From: DASSFZ01 sp036514635
GTDB lineage: Bacteria; Chloroflexota; Anaerolineae; Fen-1058
Assembly (NCBI GenBank): GCA_036514635.1
Contig: DATBWU010000104.1
Coordinates: forward strand, 1-15,970
Direction of reading: 5' to 3'
DNA length: 15,970 nucleotides
Both the position numbers and the translations under genes were made by a program. The notes under the pieces were generated by a model. That model did not search any database and was not told the DNA's origin. It saw only the letters and a list, made by a program, of their open reading frames with translations. Of the stretch, positions 12,212-15,970 are shown in pieces (the stretch's first letter is position 1; every line of letters starts with the position of its first letter).

Positions 12212-14360
12212 GCGCCTGCCGGGTGCGCGCCGCGTCGATCTTGTCGCGGGCGTTCGAGTCGGTAGATGGGGTGGCGGGGGCATCGACCTTCTTCATTTCG
12301 GGATATTGCAGGCGAGGATGGAACACGCCTTGCAGCGTCGTGACGAGCGACTCGCGCGCCAGGCGCAGATCGTTCAGCGTCAGCGGGCACTCGTCGAGCT
12401 GCCCCTGCGCCAGGCGGTCGTCGATCACCTTCTTGACGATCTCGGCCACCTGCTCCGGCGAGGAGGGCCGCGACGCGCGGGCCGCCGCTTCCGCGCCATC
12501 GGCCAGCATGAGCAGCGCGGTTTCTTTGCTGCGCGGCTTCGGGCCGGGATAACGGAAGGAACTCTCGTCGAGCTTGCCGGCGTCGCCGCCGACGCGCTCC
12601 AGCGCCTTGTTGTACAGGAAACTGGCGCGCATCGTGCCGTGATGCTCCGGGATAAACGCGCGCACGCGCGACGGCAGGCGATACTTGCGCGCCAACTCCA
12701 TCCCGTCTGTGACGTGGCTGATGATGATCTCGGCGCTGGTCTGCGGATCGAGCTGGTTGTGCACGTTCGCGCCGTCGAGCTGGTTTTCGACGAACATATA
12801 CGGTCGCGCCGCTTTGCCGATGTCGTGATAGAACGCGCCGACGCGGGTGAGCAGCGCGTCGGCCCCGATGCGCACGGCGGCCTGCTCGGCCAGATTGGCG
12901 ACCATCAGGGTGTGGTGGTAGGTGCCGGGCGCTTTGTGCATCAACTCGTTGAGGAGCGGGTGCGTGGGCCGGGCGAGCTCGATCAGCTGCACCGTCGTTG
13001 CCAGATCGAGCAGGTTGCCGACGGTGAACAGCCCGGCCAGCGTGATCGATGCCGACAAGCCGCCATTGACCAGCGCCGCACCGATCAGCGTCACCAGCCC
13101 GATCGAATCGAGATTGCCCGGCGGAAGGCGAAAGGCGAGGACGACGGCGATATCGGTCAGGCTGGCATACAGGCCGGCAGCGAAGAACATGCTCAACCGC
13201 TCGATGCGGCCCAGGGCGAGCGTCGCCACGGCGCTGCCGGCGGCGACGTAGATCGCGAATTCGAGTGAGCCATCGGTCATCACGCCCACCATCATGGCCA
13301 GCACCGCCGACGCCGCCAGTGCCAGCCCCGGCCCCATCAGGACGGTCAACAGCATCGCCAGCGCACTGGCCGGGAAAATGTAGGGCAGCACGGTGCGCCC
13401 GGGCACCATCAACTTGGCGACGATCACAAAGCCGAGCAGCAGCACGGCGAGCAGGAAGAGGCTGCGCGGCCTCTGAATGAGTGCTTTCTCATAGCGCCAC
13501 AGGTATAACCCTATAATCAACGCCACCAACAGCGCGAAGATCGCCAGCCCCGCGATGTCCCCCCAATCGACCAGCGGCGTCGCCAACCCCATGTGCTGCA
13601 GCGCTTCGATCACTTCCGGCGTGACGACCGCGCCCTCGCGGATGACGACCTGCCCGGCCAGGTACGACACCTGCTTCGGCTCGACGGCCTGGCGTGCTTC
13701 GAGGCGGCGCTGCGCCGTGGCGGCGTCGTCGCGCAGCGAGTTGGGGATGATGAAGCCCTGCGCCAGCGCACTGACCAGCGCCGCCTGCTCTTCGTTCAGC
13801 GAAATGCCGACCAGCGCGGGCAGGCGTGCTTTCTTCTCGCCCAGATCGATGTCGCGGATCGTCTCCCGCATGGTCAGATCGACGACGGCGATCGTCTCTT
13901 CAGCGACGATGCCCCACGTCGCATCGGGCAAGACGAGGATGTTGTCGATCTGCGCCGGCGTGAGTGCCAGATCGGGCGCGGCTTGAAGTGTCTCGCGGCG
14001 CGGCTCGATCGGTGTGATCGTATCGGCGCGCACGGCGCGGATGAAATCCATCACCTGCCGGGTGCGGGCCACCTGCTGGCGTGAGATGCCGACATCCATC
14101 AGCGCGTACACCGGCGCGACGCGCCGCTCGGCTTCGTCACGCAGGGCGTCGGTCGCGATATCGCTCGTGTACGACACGGCGCGCGGGGCTTTGATGTCGC
14201 GCGGCGCGAGGCCGCCGACTTGCAGCGAAACCTGATCGGCGGTCAGCAGTGGAACGATCAGAATCGCTGCCGTGCCGGCGGTGAACAGAATGCCCATCAC
14301 CCAAAAGCGCCAGTCGCGCCAGGCTTTGCGGGTGGGAGTAGAGGTAAAACTTGTAGTCAT
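12201..14360 (-). CDS. pgpH: 7TM receptor with HD hydrolase domain (PgpH/YqfF-like, c-di-AMP phosphodiesterase family)
   Basis: PgpH-family proteins degrade the signal nucleotide c-di-AMP with a cytoplasmic HD domain under control of an outer sensor. The 719-residue product has one N-terminal membrane helix (about 16-38), an extracellular 7TMR-HDED region (about 45-285), a seven-helix bundle (about 290-465), and an HD domain with the family segment GTYHHTLMVANLAE (His482-His483), FYHDIGK (His512-Asp513) and PEHHGT. The tail is charged. ATG 14360 is chosen; a GTG at 14372 lies inside the adjoining palindromic repeat, and the best ribosome binding site (GGTGAGGTG) is itself the end of that repeat. 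ybeY follows with an 11-bp overlap. The substrate is inferred from family membership. Confidence 0.93.
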   Translation of the reverse strand: MTTSFTSTPTRKAWRDWRFWVMGILFTAGTAAILIVPLLTADQVSLQVGGLAPRDIKAPRAVSYTSDIATDALRDEAERRVAPVYALMDVGISRQQVARTRQVMDFIRAVRADTITPIEPRRETLQAAPDLALTPAQIDNILVLPDATWGIVAEETIAVVDLTMRETIRDIDLGEKKARLPALVGISLNEEQAALVSALAQGFIIPNSLRDDAATAQRRLEARQAVEPKQVSYLAGQVVIREGAVVTPEVIEALQHMGLATPLVDWGDIAGLAIFALLVALIIGLYLWRYEKALIQRPRSLFLLAVLLLGFVIVAKLMVPGRTVLPYIFPASALAMLLTVLMGPGLALAASAVLAMMVGVMTDGSLEFAIYVAAGSAVATLALGRIERLSMFFAAGLYASLTDIAVVLAFRLPPGNLDSIGLVTLIGAALVNGGLSASITLAGLFTVGNLLDLATTVQLIELARPTHPLLNELMHKAPGTYHHTLMVANLAEQAAVRIGADALLTRVGAFYHDIGKAARPYMFVENQLDGANVHNQLDPQTSAEIIISHVTDGMELARKYRLPSRVRAFIPEHHGTMRASFLYNKALERVGGDAGKLDESSFRYPGPKPRSKETALLMLADGAEAAARASRPSSPEQVAEIVKKVIDDRLAQGQLDECPLTLNDLRLARESLVTTLQGVFHPRLQYPEMKKVDAPATPSTDSNARDKIDAARTRQARAD

Positions 14361-14370
14361 GGTGGTTTGC

Positions 14371-14461
14371 ACCTCACCCTCACCCCGGCCTGTCGGCCTC
14401 CCTTCTCCCTCTCCTGAACAGAGCTCAGGAGAGGGAGAGGGGTTGGGGGAGAGGGTGAGGT
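14371..14461. repeat. Palindromic pyrimidine/purine repeat element
   Basis: The ends are perfect 11-bp inverted repeats, ACCTCACCCTC (14371-14381) and GAGGGTGAGGT (14451-14461). Inside, a perfect 13-bp stem, CTCCCTCTCCTGA (14405-14417) with TCAGGAGAGGGAG (14425-14437), closes on a 7-base loop. One strand is mostly C/T and then mostly A/G, so the element folds into a long hairpin. Elements with CCTCACCC...CTCTCC words are common between genes in many bacteria (from memory). It ends 10 bases from the pgpH start. Confidence 0.75.
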
Positions 14462-14468
14462 AACAAAT

Positions 14469-14489
14469 GAGGGAGCCGGTGGCTCCCTC
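14469..14489 (-). terminator. Probable terminator after yqeY
   Basis: A perfect 9-bp stem, GAGGGAGCC / GGCTCCCTC, with a 3-base loop lies 58 bases after the yqeY stop. On the minus strand it is followed by ATTTGTTA, a short and imperfect T-run. Confidence 0.55.
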
Positions 14490-14546
14490 GCAGTGAAATG
14501 TCGTTGTCCGGCTGCGCCTGCGGGAGGGCGATGTGCGCCTTCCCGA

Positions 14547-14990
14547 TTACGCCATCAGTTCGCGCACAACTTCCTGAACCAGTTTGCCGTCGGCCTTGCC
14601 TTTCAGTTCGGCCATCATCTGTTTCATCACTGGCCCCACCTGCCTGGCATCGGGGGGAGCCATGCGCGCCAGCACGGCCCTGGCGACTTCGGCGATTTGC
14701 TCGCGGCTCATCTGCTGGGGCAGATAGCGAGTCACCACGTCCAGCTTGGCCCGTTCTTCCTTCAGCAGCTCTGGCCGGTCGGCTCCCTCCAGTTCGGCGA
14801 TCGTTTCGTTGCGGCGCTTGACCTCCGTGCGGAGAACGGCCAGCGTTTCTTCGTCGGTCAGCTCGCCGATCTTGGCGACTTCCGCATTCTTGATCGCCGC
14901 GAGGAGGAGGCGCAGCGCCGACTTGCGCACCTCGTCGTGATCGCGCATTGCGGTTTTGAGATCGTCTTGCAGTTGAGTCTTGAGTGGCAT
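14547..14990 (-). CDS. yqeY: GatB/YqeY domain-containing protein
   Basis: The 147-residue product is a full-length YqeY protein: helical N-terminal half beginning MPLKTQLQDDLKTAMRDHDE with RKSALRLLLAAIKNAE, then the tRNA-binding-like helical domain shared with the C-terminus of the amidotransferase subunit GatB (ARQVGPVMKQMMAELKGKADG). Its molecular role is not well established in bacteria. yqeY is often near rpsU and the phoH-pgpH-ybeY-dgkA block, as here. ATG 14990 has no strong ribosome binding site, but a consensus promoter lies just upstream and gives a leader of only about 20 bases. Confidence 0.93.
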   Translation of the reverse strand: MPLKTQLQDDLKTAMRDHDEVRKSALRLLLAAIKNAEVAKIGELTDEETLAVLRTEVKRRNETIAELEGADRPELLKEERAKLDVVTRYLPQQMSREQIAEVARAVLARMAPPDARQVGPVMKQMMAELKGKADGKLVQEVVRELMA

Positions 14991-15017
14991 AGGTCGAAAC
15001 CGGGTTTCTAGTAAGGG

Positions 15018-15046
15018 ATTATATCCACCGCACTGACGAGTGTCAA
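15018..15046 (-). promoter_or_regulatory. Perfect consensus sigma70 promoter for yqeY
   Basis: On the minus strand TTGACA (15046-15041) and TATAAT (15023-15018) are both perfect and separated by exactly 17 bp. The -35 box overlaps the stop codon of the small GTPase gene (15045-15043). Transcription should start near 15011, about 20 bases before the yqeY ATG. Confidence 0.85.
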
Positions 15047-15567
15047 ACGGGTCGCACGGCCAGCCGCGCGAGCGTGAAGAAAAAATCCTCCACGCCTTCG
15101 GTGGACTTGGCGCTGGTCTCGATATACGGAAAGCCGAGCGACCTGGCCCAACGCTCGGCGGCCTCGCGCGGGATGACGCGGTGCAAATCGATCTTGTTGC
15201 CGACGACGCAAAAGCCCGCCTTCGGCGCGACCCGGGCGATCTCGCGGTGCCAGTTGGCGAGGTTGTTCAGCGACAGGATGTCGGTCACGTCGAAGACCAG
15301 CGCCACCGCCTGCGCGCCCCGATAGAACGTGTCGCGGAACGATCCAAACCGCTCCTGTCCCGCGATGTCCCAGATCGACAATTTGATCGGCCGATGATCC
15401 ACCTCGACGATCTTCACCTGAAAATCGACGCCGATGGTCAAGACGCGCGACGCTTCGAACATGCCGGTGCAATAGCGGCGAATCAAACTGGTCTTGCCGA
15501 CCGCGCCATCACCGGCGACGACCACTTTGACGATGGGGAAGACTTGCGTTTCTTGGGCTGAGGACAT
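15043..15567 (-). CDS. Rab/Ras-like small GTPase
   Basis: The 174-residue product is a single G domain with every motif: P-loop GDGAVGKTS (19-27), switch I Thr44 in TIGVDF, switch II WDIAGQERF (66-74), NKID (124-127) and TSAK (151-154). The RabF-like switch regions (IGVDF, WDIAGQE, YRGAQ) make it closer to eukaryotic Rab/Ras than to MglA. It lacks a C-terminal prenylation cysteine and ends RLAVRPV right after the last helix. Gln71 is present, so GTP hydrolysis should be normal. ATG 15567 is preferred over TTG 15576; no ribosome binding site is obvious. No roadblock/MglB, GEF or coiled-coil partner is in the window. Bacterial Rab-like GTPases are known but few are studied; the role is unknown. 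Confidence 0.93.
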   Translation of the reverse strand: MSSAQETQVFPIVKVVVAGDGAVGKTSLIRRYCTGMFEASRVLTIGVDFQVKIVEVDHRPIKLSIWDIAGQERFGSFRDTFYRGAQAVALVFDVTDILSLNNLANWHREIARVAPKAGFCVVGNKIDLHRVIPREAAERWARSLGFPYIETSAKSTEGVEDFFFTLARLAVRPV

Positions 15568-15573
15568 GGTTAT

Positions 15574-15601
15574 CAATGGACAATGGACGATGTTCGATGT
15601 G
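15574..15601. repeat. Heptamer tract G (CAATGGA/CGATGT words)
   Basis: Four 7-bp words in register, CAATGGA, CAATGGA, CGATGTT and CGATGTG, occupy the leader of the GTPase gene, starting 7 bases from its ATG. The predicted transcript start (near 15597) lies inside the tract. Confidence 0.6.
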
Positions 15602-15603
15602 AG

Positions 15604-15632
15604 ATTGTATCATGCCCTGGGGAGCGGGGCAA
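15604..15632 (-). promoter_or_regulatory. Promoter of the small GTPase gene
   Basis: On the minus strand TTGCCC (15632-15627) and TACAAT (15609-15604) are 17 bp apart, and TGA directly before the -10 box makes it an extended one. Confidence 0.65.
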
Positions 15633-15639
15633 TTCTGCG

Positions 15640-15668
15640 TTGACTTTGCGGCGGATTGCTTCTAAGAT
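15640..15668 (+). promoter_or_regulatory. Possible promoter for the CCA-enzyme gene
   Basis: TTGACT (15640-15645) and TAAGAT (15663-15668) are 17 bp apart. The -10 match is 4 of 6, and the leader would be about 165 bases and include the decamer tract, so this is tentative. Confidence 0.3.
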
Positions 15669-15779
15669 TGCGCCATCGCATTACCCCGCAACCATTGCGC
15701 CGACAGTGCAATTCTTTATCCGCGAACACACGCCTTCGGCGGGTGCAGTGCTCCCGTCTCCACGAATCTGCGCAAATTG

Positions 15780-15809
15780 ATTCGCGGTTATTCGCGAAGA
15801 TTCGCGGAC
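15780..15809. repeat. Decamer tract H (ATTCGCG words)
   Basis: Three exact 10-bp steps begin with ATTCGCG at 15780, 15790 and 15800. The tract lies 18 bases before the AGGAG of the next gene. The inverse word CGCGAA is found further upstream at 15721-15726. Confidence 0.65.
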
Positions 15810-15839
15810 TGAACTTGAGTTGCGGCAGGAGACCACATC

Positions 15840-15970
15840 ATGGCTTCACTCCGAACCCTTCTCGATTCACCGCTCGTGCGCGCAGCGATCGAGGCCTGCG
15901 CGGCGCGCGGCGTGCGCGCCTGGCTCGTCGGCGGGCCGGTGCGCGATGCGCTGCTGGGCCGCCCGATTCA
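15840..15970 (+). CDS. CCA tRNA nucleotidyltransferase/poly(A) polymerase family, N-terminal part
   Basis: Only the first 43 codons are in the window; the gene runs off the right edge. The family adds CCA to tRNA 3' ends or A tails to RNA. The visible part is a short N-terminal helix and then the start of the nucleotidyltransferase head, WLVGGPVRDALLGRP (residues 28-42), matching the family pattern LVGGxVRDxLLG. The two catalytic Asp residues lie further on and cannot be checked. ATG 15840 has AGGAG with an 8-base gap. It is divergent from the GTPase gene across a 272-bp spacer. Confidence 0.85.
   Translation, partial: MASLRTLLDSPLVRAAIEACAARGVRAWLVGGPVRDALLGRPI

Noticed and set aside
12212..12283. 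Longer N-terminus for YbeY
   Set aside because: The added Pro/Arg-rich residues are unlike the family, and the GTG at 12211 gives the usual start.
12003..13268. Long plus-strand open frame of 421 codons
   Set aside because: It is antisense to the well-supported pgpH and ybeY genes and is Arg/His/Gln-rich, as expected of a shadow frame in GC-rich DNA.
15583..15780. Open frame of 65 codons in the spacer before the CCA-enzyme gene
   Set aside because: It overlaps the GTPase promoter and repeat tract and has no ribosome binding site.

Overview
The window is high-GC bacterial DNA. Its gene content and spacers fit an uncultured Chloroflexota (Anaerolineae-like) genome: a pgpH-ybeY-dgkA block near yqeY, a Rab-like GTPase, a PMT-type glycosyltransferase with a C-terminal beta domain, PemK/VapC toxins, and spacers packed with short repeated words. 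The phylum is inferred from these features and was not tested. No rRNA, tRNA, CRISPR array, transposase or phage gene is visible.

Layout. 1-459: a 140-bp palindromic MITE-like repeat, a gene-free stretch and a structured leader. 460-3787 (+): three 2-oxoacid dehydrogenase subunits (E1-alpha, E1-beta, lipoyl E2) with no E3 gene, closed by a clear intrinsic terminator. 3905-4598 (+): a VapBC-type toxin-antitoxin operon with a good promoter and an operator-like palindrome over its -10 box. 4627-6540 (-): a secreted-start von Willebrand A domain fused to a polytopic membrane region, divergent from 6699-7037 (+), a small protein with a CxxC-x10-CxxC cysteine pattern. 7227-10520 (+): a membrane-anchored clan GH-A glycosidase-like protein followed by a polytopic glycosyltransferase, probably a cell-surface glycan pair. 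10673-14360 (-): pgpH, ybeY, a PemK/MazF-type toxin-antitoxin pair and dgkA, i.e. a widely conserved gene order with the toxin pair inserted. 14547-15567 (-): yqeY and a Rab-like small GTPase, each with its own sigma70-like promoter. 15840-end (+): the start of a CCA-adding enzyme/poly(A) polymerase family gene.

The most unusual signal lies between genes. Five spacers (1431-1465, 2460-2517, 3789-3809, 8459-8514, 15574-15601) are built from tandem degenerate 7-bp words, each locus with a different word, and each lying against a stop or start codon. Two more spacers (10638-10666, 15780-15809) use words of about 10 bp. Two of the 7-bp tracts share one design: four CAGT-type words followed by four ACTG-type words. 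I found no clear new multi-gene system. The best candidates for undescribed biology are these tracts, the cysteine-rich small protein, the VWA-membrane fusion and the solitary Rab-like GTPase.
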